From Nostoc spongiaeforme FACHB-130 (GTDB lineage Bacteria; Cyanobacteriota; Cyanobacteriia; Cyanobacteriales; Nostocaceae), in NCBI RefSeq assembly GCF_014698475.1, contig NZ_JACJTB010000023.1, forward strand, positions 1-64,000: DNA of 64,000 nucleotides, written 5' to 3'. Each line of letters begins with the position of its first letter. Within the stretch, counting starts at the first letter, position 1. The translations under genes were made by a program, and so were the position numbers. Positions 9,174-19,609 of this stretch are shown here, in pieces. Below the pieces are notes generated by a model. That model ran no database searches and was not told the DNA's origin. It worked only from the letters and a program-made list of their open reading frames with translations.

Positions 9174-10739
9174 TTAATCATTGATATAGTGAAAGCTTTT
9201 GAGGAAATCTACAACTATATTTAACGAAAGTGATGCAATTGTGGCAGTATCAGAGGATTTATCTGCTAAAAATGCGGCATCGAGTTGCGAGGTATGAATA
9301 AATTTTTTCCCAAAGTAGGGGTTATCATATACTGTCAGGGTTTGGGCGCTGGTATTGGTTAAGATTGTTTGCGTAGGCGCTCGAAAGAAATTTAATTTTG
9401 CTGCTAGTTCCAGATTTTTTTTCATTTGCCGAATTGTCTGCGCCTGACTAATAGCTTCTTCGATGAGTGTGGTCAGTGGCTTCACCCGATGGGATATTTT
9501 GATGTCTAATTCAGGTACATCTTTTTTATGCAAAATCTCTACCACTTGATAAATGCTTTTGTGCGTATTAGTAGCATCTCTAAAGGGGAGAATTGCCAAA
9601 CAGGCTGTAGGTAATAAAGCTTCATCGCTATCTACTCGGAAGGTGAATACAGTCCGGCGACGGCCAATTTCCATACTGGGGGGTTGTTTGATGATGCGAT
9701 ATTCTTGAGCAATGTGGAAATAAGCACCCGCAAGGGCAAAGTTAGCTTCTGGTTCTAAGGCTGCATCGACGATAATTCTAATGGTTGGGGGGGTTTCGTT
9801 AAAAAATTCCCGTGGGTCGTCGGCTTCAAATTTTTGGATGATCGAGCGATCGCCTTTTGGACTAAGATCAACCCATTCACAAATCATTCCTTCTGTTTTT
9901 AACCCAAACCGAGAGGCAGAATGCAGTTTTGCCCCGGTTAAGGTTGCGCCTGTTAAATCAGCACCAACCCATTCGGCTTTAATTAATGTCGCCTCTGTTA
10001 AGTTGGCATGGACAAAACTTGTATTGGTTAAATTAGCATTGCTCAAGTTTGCCCCCATCAAAGTCGCCCCACTCAATTTTGCACCACTTAAATCAGCCCA
10101 ACTGAGGTTTGCGCCACTCAAATCAGCCCAACGCAGGTTTGCGCCACTTAAATCAGCCCCACTGAGGTTAGCATGGGTGAGATTTGCCTGTTTAAATTCT
10201 GCATCACGTAAGTTAGCACCACTGAGGTCGCTACGGTGTAAGTCGGCGGCGTTTAAGTTCGCCATTTCTAAGTTCGCCCCAGCTAAGGTACAACCTTTTA
10301 AAATTGTTTCATGCAAGTTAGCACGACGAAGGTTGGCTTTACGCAGGGTGGCTTCACGTAAGTCAGCATTACTGAGATTAGCTTCAAATAAGTCAGCGCG
10401 ACTCAGGTCTGCCCGAATTAACTCCGCACGTACTAAAGAAGCACCACGCAATTGAGCGCGGCTGAGGTCAGAACGAATCAAGTTTGCCACATTCAAACTA
10501 GCGTGATTCATGATTGTACCCACGAAATTCACGCCACTCAGTCGGGCGACATTCAACTTAGCATGGCTCAAATTAGCCTCGCTGAGATTTGCCCCACTGA
10601 GATTAACGACACTCAAATTAGCATGACTCAGGTTGATACCATTGAGTTTGACACCACTCAGGTTCGCTTCGCCAAGTTCGACTCCGCTAAAATCTGTAAC
10701 CCCTGCTGCGTATTGTTCGAGTAATTCCTCTACAGTCAT
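9174..10739 (-). CDS. Long pentapeptide-repeat protein
   Basis: Residues ~15-275 of 521 are about 50 pentapeptides of the A(D/N)LSX type, for example ANLSGANLSEANLSHA, which should fold as a right-handed quadrilateral beta-helix. The C-terminal ~245 residues form a separate domain with no repeats (REFFNETPPTIRIIVDAALE; TACLAILPFRDAT; FLKSFHYIND) that I cannot assign. There is no signal peptide, so it is probably cytosolic. Pentapeptide proteins include DNA-gyrase mimics and scaffold proteins; nothing here decides between them. A long opposite-strand frame at 9781-10455 is a by-product of the repeat and is not a gene. It is divergent from tyrA. Confidence 0.9.
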   Translation of the reverse strand: MTVEELLEQYAAGVTDFSGVELGEANLSGVKLNGINLSHANLSVVNLSGANLSEANLSHAKLNVARLSGVNFVGTIMNHASLNVANLIRSDLSRAQLRGASLVRAELIRADLSRADLFEANLSNADLREATLRKANLRRANLHETILKGCTLAGANLEMANLNAADLHRSDLSGANLRDAEFKQANLTHANLSGADLSGANLRWADLSGANLSWADLSGAKLSGATLMGANLSNANLTNTSFVHANLTEATLIKAEWVGADLTGATLTGAKLHSASRFGLKTEGMICEWVDLSPKGDRSIIQKFEADDPREFFNETPPTIRIIVDAALEPEANFALAGAYFHIAQEYRIIKQPPSMEIGRRRTVFTFRVDSDEALLPTACLAILPFRDATNTHKSIYQVVEILHKKDVPELDIKISHRVKPLTTLIEEAISQAQTIRQMKKNLELAAKLNFFRAPTQTILTNTSAQTLTVYDNPYFGKKFIHTSQLDAAFLADKSSDTATIASLSLNIVVDFLKSFHYIND

Positions 10740-10860
10740 TGATGCTACCCATAAATATTAAGTAAAAAGTTAAAAGTCAAAAGGCAAAAGAATTAAAGTT
10801 ATTTCCTTAGTTGGTAAAGTATGCAGAATATACGTAAAAAATACGCAGTCTAAATCAAGT

Positions 10861-11700
10861 ATGAATATTGGTATTTTGGGTTTGGGATTGATAGGCGGTT
10901 CTTTGGGTTATGATTTGCGATCGCAAGGTCATCATCTCTTGGGGGTCAGTCGCCGGGAATCTACCTGTCAAACAGCTGTAGCCCTTGGCAGTGTGGATGA
11001 GGCATCTGTGGAAATGAGTTTGTTAACAGCCGCAGACGTAATTTTTATTTGTACGCCTATCGCCCTTATTGTTCCCCAAGTTGAACAGTTAATTACACAT
11101 CTTTCTCCCGCTACGATTATTACTGATGTGGGTTCGGTGAAAGCACCTATAGTCGAGGCAATTTCACCGATGTGGGAACGGTTTGTGGGCGGTCATCCAA
11201 TGGCGGGAACGGCAGATAGTGGTATAGAAGCGGCGCAAAAAAATTTATTTGTTGATAGACCTTACGTACTCACACCAGATACCCATACACCCCAAGATGC
11301 GATCGCTATTTTAGAGGAGATTGTGCGATCGCTGGGCGCAAAAATTTACCACTGTCAACCAGCCCAACATGACCACGCTGTTAGTTGGATTTCCCATTTA
11401 CCTGTAATGGTGAGTGCTGCTTTAATTACTGCTTGTATGGGTGAAACTGACCCCGCAGTTTTACAATTAGCGCAAAATTTAGCTAGTTCTGGGTTCCGCG
11501 ATACCAGCAGAGTCGGTGGTGGAAACCCTGAGTTGGGAGTGATGATGGCAAAATATAATCGCCAAGCCTTGTTGAGTTCATTACAACAATATCGCCACAA
11601 CATTGATGAAGTTATTAACTTGATTGAACAAGAAGATTGGAACACCTTAGAAGCAAAGTTGCAGTCAACCCAACAAGCAAGACCTTTGTTTACCGAGTAA
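10861..11700 (+). CDS. tyrA: Prephenate/arogenate dehydrogenase
   Basis: TyrA carries out the NAD(P)-dependent oxidative decarboxylation leading to tyrosine. In cyanobacteria the substrate is usually arogenate and the cofactor NADP; the specificity cannot be proved from this sequence. The nucleotide-binding opening is GILGLGLIGGSLG at residues 3-15. The substrate-site words GGHPMAGT (near 118) and HDHAVSWISHLP (near 163) follow. At 279 residues it is a one-domain enzyme without chorismate mutase or ACT domain. It is divergent from the pentapeptide gene, with ~120 bp between them for both promoters. Confidence 0.95.
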   Translation: MNIGILGLGLIGGSLGYDLRSQGHHLLGVSRRESTCQTAVALGSVDEASVEMSLLTAADVIFICTPIALIVPQVEQLITHLSPATIITDVGSVKAPIVEAISPMWERFVGGHPMAGTADSGIEAAQKNLFVDRPYVLTPDTHTPQDAIAILEEIVRSLGAKIYHCQPAQHDHAVSWISHLPVMVSAALITACMGETDPAVLQLAQNLASSGFRDTSRVGGGNPELGVMMAKYNRQALLSSLQQYRHNIDEVINLIEQEDWNTLEAKLQSTQQARPLFTE

Positions 11701-11799
11701 GCAGGAACTTGAATTTTCGCATTCCAAAGCACTGAACCAACAAACAGCGATCGCTATCATGGTCTATGAGGAGAAGGACTAAATTAAACCTAACTGAAG

Positions 11800-11965
11800 A
11801 TTACCGGGTTTCGACACCTCGGCAAGCTCAGTGCATCGCTTCGCTCAACCCTCGTCTAGTCGAGTATTTTTCTTTTTCCCCCCGCCCCCTGCACCCTGCA
11901 CCCCTGCCTCATTTCCTACTCCCCACTCCCCACTCCCTACTCCCCACCCCTGACTTCCCACTTTT
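11800..11965. repeat. Repeat block after tyrA (TTCGACA...CTCAGTGCATC and CCCCACTCC repeats)
   Basis: The left part is a copy of the interspersed word TTCGACACCTCGGCAAGCTCAG (related words at ~3731 and ~26033). The right part is a C-rich tandem tract (CCCCACTCCCCACTCCC) of the kind also seen at ~19670-19710, ~24615-24650 and ~37620-37660. A 75-residue frame through it (11766-11993) is an artefact of the repeat. Confidence 0.65.
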
Positions 11966-12079
11966 CCTCGACCCTAATATTAGAGTAAAGTAAACAAGTG
12001 TAAAGAAGTATCACTTTTCTCTCCTACTTTTTAAAACAACTTGTTCACTTTTAGTGTTGATATTTGTATAAGAGCATCC

Positions 12080-12889
12080 ATGCAGTCTTGTTTTTGGCGA
12101 CGAATTCTAGTATCTATTGGCATATTTTTAGTGGCTGGGTCAATTTGGTTAACAAATCCTTCCGCAGCACTGGCTTATGACAATCCTGATTTATTACCGA
12201 ACTTCCAAACTCCGGTTATTGACTTAGCGAAAACGCTTACTGATATTCAAGAAGACAAGCTAGTTTCAGATATCAAGCAATTTGAAACCGATACTGGCTG
12301 GAAACTGCGAGTATTAACTCAGTACGATCGCACCCCTGGTCGAGCAGTGATCAATTATTGGGGTTTAGATGATAAAAGTATCCTGCTAGTTGCTGATTCG
12401 CGTGGCGGTAACATTCTCAGCTTTAGTGTGGGCGATGCCGTTTATGAGCTTTTACCCCGGACATTTTGGATAGAATTACAAACTCGTTTTGGTAACTTGT
12501 ACTTTGTGCGGGAACAAGGCGAAGACCAAGCAATTTTACAAGCCCTAGACTCAGTTAAAGGCTGCTTACTCAAAGGCGGTTGTAACGTTGTACCTGGACT
12601 ACCTAGAGAACAGTGGATTCTCACCCTAGTGACCTCAGTCATTGGTGGGATAATTTGTGGATTTGCCGCCCAACCCCGCAATGACAAACAAATTGTTGCT
12701 TGGCAATGGGCGTTAATTTTCTCGCCATTATGGGGAATTTTGTTTATCGCCTTCGGTATTGGGCCAGTAGTAACGCGCACTAGTGATTGGCTACCCCTAG
12801 TCCGAAATATTTCTGGCTTTTTCATTGGTGCTTTAGTGGCTTACCTGTCCCCTGTGTTCAGTCGTCCTTCTTCGAGTGCGGAGTTGTGA
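12080..12889 (+). CDS. TPM domain membrane protein (Psb32-like)
   Basis: From the ATG at 12080 the protein has 269 residues: a signal or anchor segment (ILVSIGIFLVAGSIWL), then a TPM domain at ~35-165 (PNFQTPVIDLAKTLTDIQED; DDKSILLVADSRGGN), then two membrane helices at ~185-205 and ~220-255. TPM proteins in cyanobacteria and chloroplasts include Psb32/TLP18.3, linked to photosystem II repair; this one differs in having C-terminal helices. The reading frame extends up to a TTG at 12041, but the hydrophobic start fits the ATG. It is followed by a repeat hairpin and the cobH gene. Confidence 0.8.
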   Translation: MQSCFWRRILVSIGIFLVAGSIWLTNPSAALAYDNPDLLPNFQTPVIDLAKTLTDIQEDKLVSDIKQFETDTGWKLRVLTQYDRTPGRAVINYWGLDDKSILLVADSRGGNILSFSVGDAVYELLPRTFWIELQTRFGNLYFVREQGEDQAILQALDSVKGCLLKGGCNVVPGLPREQWILTLVTSVIGGIICGFAAQPRNDKQIVAWQWALIFSPLWGILFIAFGIGPVVTRTSDWLPLVRNISGFFIGALVAYLSPVFSRPSSSAEL

Positions 12890-12897
12890 TTGCTGAA

Positions 12898-12963
12898 TGA
12901 GTGCTGAGTATTGAATTCAGACTTTAAACTTCAGACTTCAAACTTCAAATGACTCAGCACTCA
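12898..12963. repeat. Inverted repeat, AGTGCTGAGT family
   Basis: TGAGTGCTGAGT (12898-12909) and ACTCAGCACTCA (12952-12963) form a perfect 12-bp stem. The 42-base loop contains TTCAGACTT-like tandem words. It lies just after the TPM gene and may act as its terminator, although there is no T-run. Confidence 0.6.
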
Positions 12964-13009
12964 CTCTTAGCTGATAAGCTGAAAGCTGGTATATCGGCGC
13001 TGAATAGTG

Positions 13010-13639
13010 ATGGAATGGCACGTAACTGATGCTCAAAGTTTAGCAATCATCGATAGTGAAATTGGCGATCATGTCTTTTCACCCGCAGAGTATGAAATTG
13101 TGCGGCGGGTGATATACGCCACTGCTGACTTTGAATATAAATCTTTAATTCGGTTTTCGGAACATGCTTTACAAGCTGGTGCAGCAGCATTAGCAGCACG
13201 CACCACAATTGTAGTAGATGTCCCAATGGTACAGGTAGGTATTGCTTCCGACATCCAAAGCACGTTCGCTAACCCAGTCTATTGCAGCATGGAAACTGTC
13301 ACACGTCCGCAAAAGGAAAAAACACTGGCAGCATGGGGAATTGAAACTCTTGCCAAGCGTTATCCAGAGGGCATTTTTGTAGTTGGTCAGGCGCAAACAG
13401 CACTAACAGCACTAATAGATTTGATTGAAGCGGAAGAAATTCGCCCAGCTTTAATCATTGCGACTCCAGTCGGATTTATTGATGTAGATACTGATAAAAG
13501 CCGCCTGCAAGATTCTTTAGTTCCTTATATTACTATTGAAAGTCGCAAAGGAAATGCCGTTGTTGCTGCTGCTGTTGTTGATGGACTGGTGGATTTGGCT
13601 TGGCAAGCTTACGGACAGAATGCGAGTCGGGGAAATTAG
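13010..13639 (+). CDS. cobH: Precorrin-8X (cobalt-precorrin-8) methylmutase
   Basis: The enzyme moves the C-11 methyl group to C-12 to give hydrogenobyrinate or cobyrinate in the corrin ring pathway (CobH/CbiC). Family words include SPAEYEIVRRVIYATADFEYKS near residue 23-44, AALAARTTIVVDVPMVQVGI near 62, and PVGFIDVDTDKSRL near 155. At 209 residues it has full length. GTG at 13007 and ATG at 13010 are adjacent in frame; I chose the ATG. No other corrin gene is next to it, as is common in cyanobacteria where the pathway is scattered. No cobalamin riboswitch is seen upstream. Confidence 0.93.
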   Translation: MEWHVTDAQSLAIIDSEIGDHVFSPAEYEIVRRVIYATADFEYKSLIRFSEHALQAGAAALAARTTIVVDVPMVQVGIASDIQSTFANPVYCSMETVTRPQKEKTLAAWGIETLAKRYPEGIFVVGQAQTALTALIDLIEAEEIRPALIIATPVGFIDVDTDKSRLQDSLVPYITIESRKGNAVVAAAVVDGLVDLAWQAYGQNASRGN

Positions 13640-13702
13640 GTAAGTTAAAAGTAAAAATGCAAAAGGAAAAAAACAGTTTTTGACTTTTAATTTTTAACTT
13701 TT

Positions 13703-14389
13703 TTAATCTTCATACTTCCGCCGCCGTCGCCGTGGTCTATCTTGTTGGTCTTCGCGGATGCGGCGGCTGGTTTCTGAAAAGAAGTCTCGGCGGAGATAGG
13801 GATAATCGTTAACCCAGATGTCGCGGTTGGGAATGTAAACATCGCTGAAATCTTCAATGGTGCCTAAATCGGCACGATTGGACATAACAATCATTTCTGC
13901 TATTTGACCACGGGCGATCGCTTTATGATAAGGCCGCAGAGGTGCATCTAACTCAACACTAAACCCTGTATCATCACCAACCTCTAGATTTATGCGTTTC
14001 TCGCGGTTTTCAACAATTACCAATTCGCCTTTGCTGTTGACAGTTTCTTGTTTACCAATCAATCTATCTGTAATCCACCAATCTAATATTCGTCCCCGGA
14101 AAAAGCCACTGTACTTATAACGACGACATTTGGCATTTCGCACACTGGCTTGAAACACTGGGTACCACAGCCAAAACATCGCCCCAAGAACCCCCAAGAA
14201 AAATAGGATGGGGCCAAAATCCAGCCCAAACAGGGCTTTTACTAGTAAAATCACAACTACAGAAACTACCGAAACTAATAGTCGCTGTAAAAAATTAGAA
14301 AATTTCCCCCAGTAGTACTTGTACTGCTGACCAGTAGCAATGAGGGGGATAATTTGTTCAAATTTCTGGCGAGTCAGTGGAACAAGCAT
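13703..14389 (-). CDS. Hypothetical membrane protein
   Basis: I chose the ATG at 14389 (MLVPLTRQKFEQIIPL). The extra 11 residues possible upstream come from an AGTGCTGAGT-type repeat. The 228-residue protein has two close membrane helices at ~35-70 (LLVSVVSVVVILLVKALFG; ILFFLGVLGAMFWLWYPV). A soluble domain of ~140 residues follows, then a strongly basic/acidic end (RRIREDQQDRPRRRRRKYED). Similar cyanobacterial proteins have been labelled as phosphate transporter permeases, but I see no permease signature and would not keep that name. It lies between convergent cobH and co-directional dapB. Confidence 0.7.
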   Translation of the reverse strand: MLVPLTRQKFEQIIPLIATGQQYKYYWGKFSNFLQRLLVSVVSVVVILLVKALFGLDFGPILFFLGVLGAMFWLWYPVFQASVRNAKCRRYKYSGFFRGRILDWWITDRLIGKQETVNSKGELVIVENREKRINLEVGDDTGFSVELDAPLRPYHKAIARGQIAEMIVMSNRADLGTIEDFSDVYIPNRDIWVNDYPYLRRDFFSETSRRIREDQQDRPRRRRRKYED

Positions 14390-14484
14390 GGGTGCTGGGT
14401 GTTGAGTGCTAGTTTTTAACAAGGAGTCAGAATTCAGGAGTCAGAATATTCTGCATTCTGAATTCTGCATTCTGAATTCTTCTT

Positions 14485-15321
14485 TTAAAGTATCTTTTCT
14501 AAACCATACACTAACGACTTTAACTGTGAGACTTTGCGAATTGCCAGTAATACACCGGGCATATAGCAGGCGCGATCGCTTGTATCATGGCGTAAGGTAT
14601 AAATTTGACCAGCCGCACCAAAAATTACTTCTTGATGAGCGATTAATCCTGGCAAGCGTACACTATGAATTCTAATCCCTTCATCAGCGAGGCTACCTCT
14701 AGCTCCTGGTATTTTCTCGGTTTCATGGACAATTGCCGGGTTAAAAGTTTTACCCATCTCTGCTAGTAACTGAGCAGTTTGAATTGCTGTACCACTGGGT
14801 GCATCAGCTTTTTGGTTGTGGTGCAACTCGATAATTTCTACATGGTCAAAATATTGCGATGCGGTGACGGCGGCTTGTTGGAGTAACACCATCCCAATTG
14901 AGAAATTAGGAATAATCAAGCAACCAGTACTAGCTTTTTCGGCAAAGTCGGCTAAATCTTGAATTTGTTCGGGGCTTAAGCCTGTAGTTCCGACAACCGG
15001 ACGAATCCCATAGGCGATCGCACTCCGTACATTGTCATACACTGAATCAGGGTGGGTAAAGTCTACTATGACTCCTGGTGGTAGCTGTCGCTCACCCGCC
15101 ACGTACCCCAACATCGGTTCTAATTGGTCAGTAATTGGTACTTCTAAAGGTTCACTTAAACCAGCAAGTTCCCCAGCATCTTTACCTTGAAGTTCGGGGT
15201 TACGGTCAATTGCACCCATCAGAGTTAAATCAGGTGCTTGGGCGACTGCTTTGACTACCTCACGACCCATTTTGCCAGCAGCACCGTTAATAATCACCGG
15301 AATCGGAGTTTGATTTGTCAT
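14485..15321 (-). CDS. dapB: 4-hydroxy-tetrahydrodipicolinate reductase
   Basis: DapB reduces hydroxy-tetrahydrodipicolinate with NAD(P)H in the lysine/diaminopimelate pathway, which feeds peptidoglycan. The NAD(P)-binding loop [13 protein letters not shown] is at residues ~11-23. DFTHPDSV follows near 110. The family signature [15 protein letters not shown] lies near 165-180. It has the full length of 278 residues. The start ATG lies just inside a GTCAATGG-type repeat. The block of CAGAATTC-type repeats downstream (14425-14480) separates it from the membrane protein gene. Confidence 0.97.
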   Translation of the reverse strand: MTNQTPIPVIINGAAGKMGREVVKAVAQAPDLTLMGAIDRNPELQGKDAGELAGLSEPLEVPITDQLEPMLGYVAGERQLPPGVIVDFTHPDSVYDNVRSAIAYGIRPVVGTTGLSPEQIQDLADFAEKASTGCLIIPNFSIGMVLLQQAAVTASQYFDHVEIIELHHNQKADAPSGTAIQTAQLLAEMGKTFNPAIVHETEKIPGARGSLADEGIRIHSVRLPGLIAHQEVIFGAAGQIYTLRHDTSDRACYMPGVLLAIRKVSQLKSLVYGLEKIL

Positions 15322-15655
15322 AAGTCAATGGTCAATGGTCAATTATTCATTGTCCATAGTGACATGAAAGCAGTACTCATATAGCAGTACTCATATAGCA
15401 GAAGGCAGGAGGTAAAAGTTTTATTATTTCTGCTATTCAAGCTTTCAAGGACTTATGCACAAAGGTTATCTGTGAAGAATGGGTGTAGGGTTTTGAGGGT
15501 TTTGAACACCTGCACCCCTATGGGGAAGTCAAAATTCAATAGTCAGAGAATTTTTGACTTTGAACTTTTTACTTTTGACTTGATTTTGCCCTTACACTCT
15601 TGCCAAGTTTCGGTTTTGTTGCAGTAAACTAATACCATCTTTTGAGGAGTGCATT
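15322..15655. other. Intergenic between dapB and a small membrane gene; repeats only
   Basis: The stretch holds GTCAATG words next to dapB, a 14-bp direct repeat AGCAGTACTCATAT at 15369-15382 and 15383-15396, and TTTTGACTT-type tandem words near 15550-15585. No RNA gene or promoter is clear to me. Confidence 0.45.
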
Positions 15656-15865
15656 ATGGCAAACCAAAAATTGATGCAATTACTTTCTTTTGGTTTTATT
15701 AGTTTTTGCTTTTGTTTTGGCTTGGGAATTGGTGTTTTCATTCGTTTTGGACAGTTGCAACCATCTAACGCTGCGACTACATCTGAACCCCCCCAGATAT
15801 TACCCTTTGTTATCCCTGCCCCTACACCGTCACCAGATGATAGCGTTTTTACCTTAAACCCTTAA
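15656..15865 (+). CDS. Small single-helix membrane protein
   Basis: This 69-residue frame has a strong ribosome binding site (GAGGAG, 7 bases before the ATG), which supports real translation. It has one hydrophobic segment at ~8-32 rich in Phe and Gly (FGFISFCFCFGLGIGVFIRFG), followed by a Pro/Thr/Ser-rich tail (PFVIPAPTPSPDDS) likely outside the cytoplasm. Unknown family. It converges on the Ser/Thr kinase gene, whose stop is ~40 bp away. Confidence 0.6.
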   Translation: MANQKLMQLLSFGFISFCFCFGLGIGVFIRFGQLQPSNAATTSEPPQILPFVIPAPTPSPDDSVFTLNP

Positions 15866-15906
15866 GTAGAGTGCTGAGTCAAAATCCTTGTGTTCACAAC
15901 TGGTAC

Positions 15907-17553
15907 TTAGTTACTAGTGTTACTTTCTGTTGTTGACTTTTCATCTTTTGGGGATGGGCTGTCAGGAGCAGAATTTTGCTTATTTTCTACAGTTGGGACA
16001 ACTACAGCCGAAGAATCTGGGCTTTTTGATTCTGTGGTAGGTGGTGGTACTGGTATCACCACAGGATTCGATCGCTTGCCTGATGGATTGGGTGTAGTTG
16101 GATTGGTGGTGGCAGGTGGGGTATTATTTGGCGATCGCTTGCCTGCACTTTCCCGATTAACTTCTCGATTAGAACGATAAGCTCTCAGTTTATCTACTAA
16201 TGATGGTGTCGGTGAAGTATTTGGTGTAACAGATGCTTGTTCGGGATTTTGCTGAGACGAAGTTTCGGAGTTGGTGGCAGCAGTATTTTCGGCGCTGGGG
16301 TTGCTGTTGGTTGTGGTTTGTGGTTTAGGTTCTGTGCGGTTTTGTCGGCGACGTTTGGGAATATAGGCTGATTCGGTTGCCGTGGTTGTTTGAGTATTTT
16401 TGTTAGTGTTATTTGCTTCCGCCGTTGACTGTGAACCCTCGGTATTAGAATTATTGTCTCTTGATTGTGTGACTGGGTTAGTAAACAGTGGTGTGGCAGA
16501 TGAATTTGGCTTGGTATGGGAGGACAATAAATTAGTGATGCCAAACCCCGCACTTGCGGCAAATAAAGCCACAGTTACACCAACTAAGGCTTTAGAATCT
16601 GCGAGTGTTTTGGTCAAGGCGGCGATTGGATTTTTGAAGCGATATTCCTTGTGTTTCTTACCAAAAACCCCCCGTCCTGGCTGCATTGATAAATCAACGG
16701 TAGCAACTGTATTAGTTGCCACACTTTGCAGAACACCATTGCTCACACTACTTGGTAATAGTTGTAACCATTCTGCCACGGTTGACGGACGAAAACGGGA
16801 ATCAACCGCCATACCGCGCATCACAGCTTGATTGACGGCTGCACTCAGATGGGGTTGTAATTCTTTGGGAGATGCCATTTTTTCGCGATCGCGCAATAAT
16901 GCTGGCATGGGAACCTGTGCTGTTAACAAAGCATACAAGGTTGCTGCCAAACCATAAACATCTGTAGCCGGGGTGCGCGGCGCTTGTGTCAAGTATTGTT
17001 CAATGGGTGCGTAGCCTTCGGAAACTATGCCGGTGTGAGTTTGTTTCACACCGCTATTAAATTCTCGTGAAATCCCAAAATCAATTAATATGACTTCTTG
17101 AGTGCCTTGGCGGAGAATGATATTATCTGGTTTGATGTCGCGGTGTAGCAAACCATTATTGTGGACTACTTGTAAAGCTGCCCCAATTTGGCGGATGTAG
17201 TGAATGGCTGTGGCTTCCGGTAAGGGTATCCCTGGTAGGACAAAAGCATTGCCCAAAGTTTCCCCAGGAATGTATTCCATCACCATGTAGGGTAGACCAT
17301 CTTCAATAAAAAAGTCACTTACCCGCACAATATTGGGATGGATACAAGTAGCTAGTCTTCTAGCTTCATCTTGGAATTGGCGCTCGAACTTGGCAAAATC
17401 TGGATGTTGCCGCAAGCGTTCGTTAATAGTTTTCACCACTACATCTTGACCTAAGTAGTGATGTGTAGCTTTAAAGGTAATACCAAAGCCACCATGTCCG
17501 ATTTCTTGGGTGAGGGTATATTTTCCACCCTGCAAAATTTTGCCTGCTAACAT
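15907..17553 (-). CDS. Membrane-anchored eukaryotic-type Ser/Thr protein kinase
   Basis: The kinase domain fills residues ~8-270: Gly-rich loop [12 protein letters not shown] (~18), the ATP-lysine in VVVKTI, catalytic loop [10 protein letters not shown] (near 139), DFGIS, and EGYAPIEQY of the activation segment. All catalytic residues are present. One membrane helix lies near 317-340 ([15 protein letters not shown]). The last ~200 residues are a low-complexity Asn/Thr/Ser/Pro-rich region, probably periplasmic and without a sensor domain I can name. This is the common cyanobacterial Hanks-type kinase layout. Targets are unknown. Confidence 0.93.
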   Translation of the reverse strand: MLAGKILQGGKYTLTQEIGHGGFGITFKATHHYLGQDVVVKTINERLRQHPDFAKFERQFQDEARRLATCIHPNIVRVSDFFIEDGLPYMVMEYIPGETLGNAFVLPGIPLPEATAIHYIRQIGAALQVVHNNGLLHRDIKPDNIILRQGTQEVILIDFGISREFNSGVKQTHTGIVSEGYAPIEQYLTQAPRTPATDVYGLAATLYALLTAQVPMPALLRDREKMASPKELQPHLSAAVNQAVMRGMAVDSRFRPSTVAEWLQLLPSSVSNGVLQSVATNTVATVDLSMQPGRGVFGKKHKEYRFKNPIAALTKTLADSKALVGVTVALFAASAGFGITNLLSSHTKPNSSATPLFTNPVTQSRDNNSNTEGSQSTAEANNTNKNTQTTTATESAYIPKRRRQNRTEPKPQTTTNSNPSAENTAATNSETSSQQNPEQASVTPNTSPTPSLVDKLRAYRSNREVNRESAGKRSPNNTPPATTNPTTPNPSGKRSNPVVIPVPPPTTESKSPDSSAVVVPTVENKQNSAPDSPSPKDEKSTTESNTSN

Positions 17554-17798
17554 AGATGTTCTGCGTTTTGAGTCCTAAATCCTGAATGAGCAGATATATG
17601 CCACCCGAAATTGAACAGCCTCCACCTCATTGCCACCGCTTAATCTTTTTCATGATACAGTAGGCTCACACATTGCATCTTGAAAATTAGGTGAAGGAAA
17701 GCAAGTTGGTAAGAAAAACACTGACTTGTCAAGGTAGTTATTTGTCACTTGTCCTTAGTCATTCGTTGTTCTTTCCTACTCAACACTTCCTTTTTAAC

Positions 17799-19565
17799 TT
17801 ACATTCTTTCTAAGACTTGAATTCCCAACAGAGATAATCCGAGTTTTAAGGTTCTGGCGGTTAAATCGCACAATACTAAACGGGATGTACGCTGTGGTTC
17901 TTCCGCATCTAATACCCTAACTCCATGATTGCGATCGTAGAACACATTAAACTTTTTACTCAACTCGTACAGATATTCACATAAACGATTTGGTAACAAG
18001 TCTTGTTCCACAGTACTAATCACTTCGCCCAATTGCAGTAAATACTTGGCAAGGGCAAATTCCGTTTCATGCTCTAATACAAGTTTTGCTTGATATCCTA
18101 ATTCTTCAAAGTTAATTCCACCCTTACGACTAATACCTTGAATCCGAGCGTAGGCGTAAAGCATATAAGGCGCGGTATTACCTTTGAGATCCAGCATTTT
18201 GTCATAGCTGAAGATGTAGTTACTGGTGCGGTTTTGGCTTAAGTCGGCATACTTAACGGCGCTAATACCAATAATTTGGGCAACATGAGCAATAAATTCT
18301 GTTGTTTCTGTACGCTCATCTGCTTGTAATCTCTTTTCTAAGTCAGCACGAGCGCGGATGATTGCTTCATCCAGTAAATCTCGTAACCGGACAGTATCTC
18401 CAGAACGGGTTTTGAATTTTTTGCCATCTTCCCCTAACACTAAACCAAAGGGAACATGCACTAGTTCAACATCATCAGGAATCCAGCCGGCTTTGCGTGC
18501 GACTTGGAAAAATTGAGCAAAGTGGTTGCTTTGTCCCGCATCGGTTACATAAATGATGCGTTTGGCTGCATCTTGTTGAATGCGGTAGCGCAATGCAGCT
18601 AAATCTGTGGTGGCGTAGTTATAACCACCATCAGTTTTCTGCACAATTAAAGGTAACGGTTCACCTTCTCTGTTGGTATAGCCTTCTAAGAAAACAACTT
18701 TTGCGCCTTGGTCTTCTACAAGTAAGCCAGAGTCGGCTAAATCTTCCACAATTTTGGGTAATAAGGGGTTGTAAAAAGATTCGCCGCGTTCATTTAAATG
18801 GATATCCAGCAAGTCATAAATAACTTGAAATTCTTTGCGGGATTGTTCACACAGCAGTTTCCACGCATGAATTGTATCTTCTGCGCCTGCTTGTAATCTC
18901 ACGACTTCTTGGCGTGCTGTTTCTTGGAAGGTTTCATCAGCATCAAAACGCTGTTTTGCTTGGCGGTAAAAGCTGACTAAATCGCCGATATCTAAGGCGT
19001 TGGCGGTGGTTAACGCTTGGGGGTAAACTTCTCGCAGGTAAGTGATGAGCATTCCGAATTGCGTACCCCAATCACCCACATGATTTAACCGCAAAACATC
19101 ATGTCCGCGAAATTCCAAAATCCGGGCGATAGAATCACCAATAATGGTGGAACGCAAATGTCCGACGTGCATTTCTTTAGCAATATTCGGACTGGAAAAA
19201 TCAACAATTTCTCGCTGTGGCGTTTTCGCTGGGGGAACACCTAACCGGGAGTCGGCGTGAATTGCTTTGAGTTGTGCTTCTAGGTAAGCTGTTTTAAGTC
19301 TGAGATTGATAAAACCGGGGCCAGCAATTTCTGGTGGTTCGCAGATTTGGGCAACATCTAACTTGTCAACTATAGCAGCAGCGATCGCTCTTGGTTGCTG
19401 TCCTAATTTTTTACTCAGGGATAAAGCCACATTCGCTTGATAATCACCAAATTTCGGATTACCCGCAGGTACTAAAATTGGGTCTACTGTGGCGTATTCA
19501 TCGCCAAAAGCAGCTACCATTGCCTGCTCAAATTTGATTTTTAATTGTTCTTGTGTAGCATTCAT
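17799..19565 (-). CDS. argS: Arginine-tRNA ligase
   Basis: A class I aminoacyl-tRNA synthetase charging tRNA-Arg. The N-terminal Add-1 domain fills residues 1-110. The HIGH-equivalent motif is HVGH near residue 132 ([18 protein letters not shown]). The KMSKS loop is replaced by KFKTRSGDT near 386, as usual in bacterial ArgRS. The DALR anticodon-binding domain ends GIQVLERM. Length 588 is normal. A 131-bp repeat element with a hairpin lies ~45 bp before the start. Confidence 0.97.
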   Translation of the reverse strand: MNATQEQLKIKFEQAMVAAFGDEYATVDPILVPAGNPKFGDYQANVALSLSKKLGQQPRAIAAAIVDKLDVAQICEPPEIAGPGFINLRLKTAYLEAQLKAIHADSRLGVPPAKTPQREIVDFSSPNIAKEMHVGHLRSTIIGDSIARILEFRGHDVLRLNHVGDWGTQFGMLITYLREVYPQALTTANALDIGDLVSFYRQAKQRFDADETFQETARQEVVRLQAGAEDTIHAWKLLCEQSRKEFQVIYDLLDIHLNERGESFYNPLLPKIVEDLADSGLLVEDQGAKVVFLEGYTNREGEPLPLIVQKTDGGYNYATTDLAALRYRIQQDAAKRIIYVTDAGQSNHFAQFFQVARKAGWIPDDVELVHVPFGLVLGEDGKKFKTRSGDTVRLRDLLDEAIIRARADLEKRLQADERTETTEFIAHVAQIIGISAVKYADLSQNRTSNYIFSYDKMLDLKGNTAPYMLYAYARIQGISRKGGINFEELGYQAKLVLEHETEFALAKYLLQLGEVISTVEQDLLPNRLCEYLYELSKKFNVFYDRNHGVRVLDAEEPQRTSRLVLCDLTARTLKLGLSLLGIQVLERM

Positions 19566-19609
19566 ATATAAATGTTATCTGTGACAGGCAAGACGCGACT
19601 GCGGAGACC

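Noticed and set aside
9781-10455. 224-residue frame on the plus strand opposite the pentapeptide gene
   Set aside because: A by-product of the repeated codons of the pentapeptide protein; composition (Lys/Ala/Ser periodic) follows the antisense of ANLSG repeats.
10815-10850. NtcA-like GTA...TAC upstream of tyrA
   Set aside because: The spacer is 9 rather than 8 bases and no -10 box follows.
11766-11993. 75-residue frame after tyrA
   Set aside because: It runs through TTCGACA and CCCCACTCC repeats, has a Pro/Leu/His-rich repeat-derived composition and no ribosome binding site.
16197-16562. 121-residue frame within the Ser/Thr kinase gene
   Set aside because: An alternative frame of the low-complexity Asn/Thr/Pro tail.
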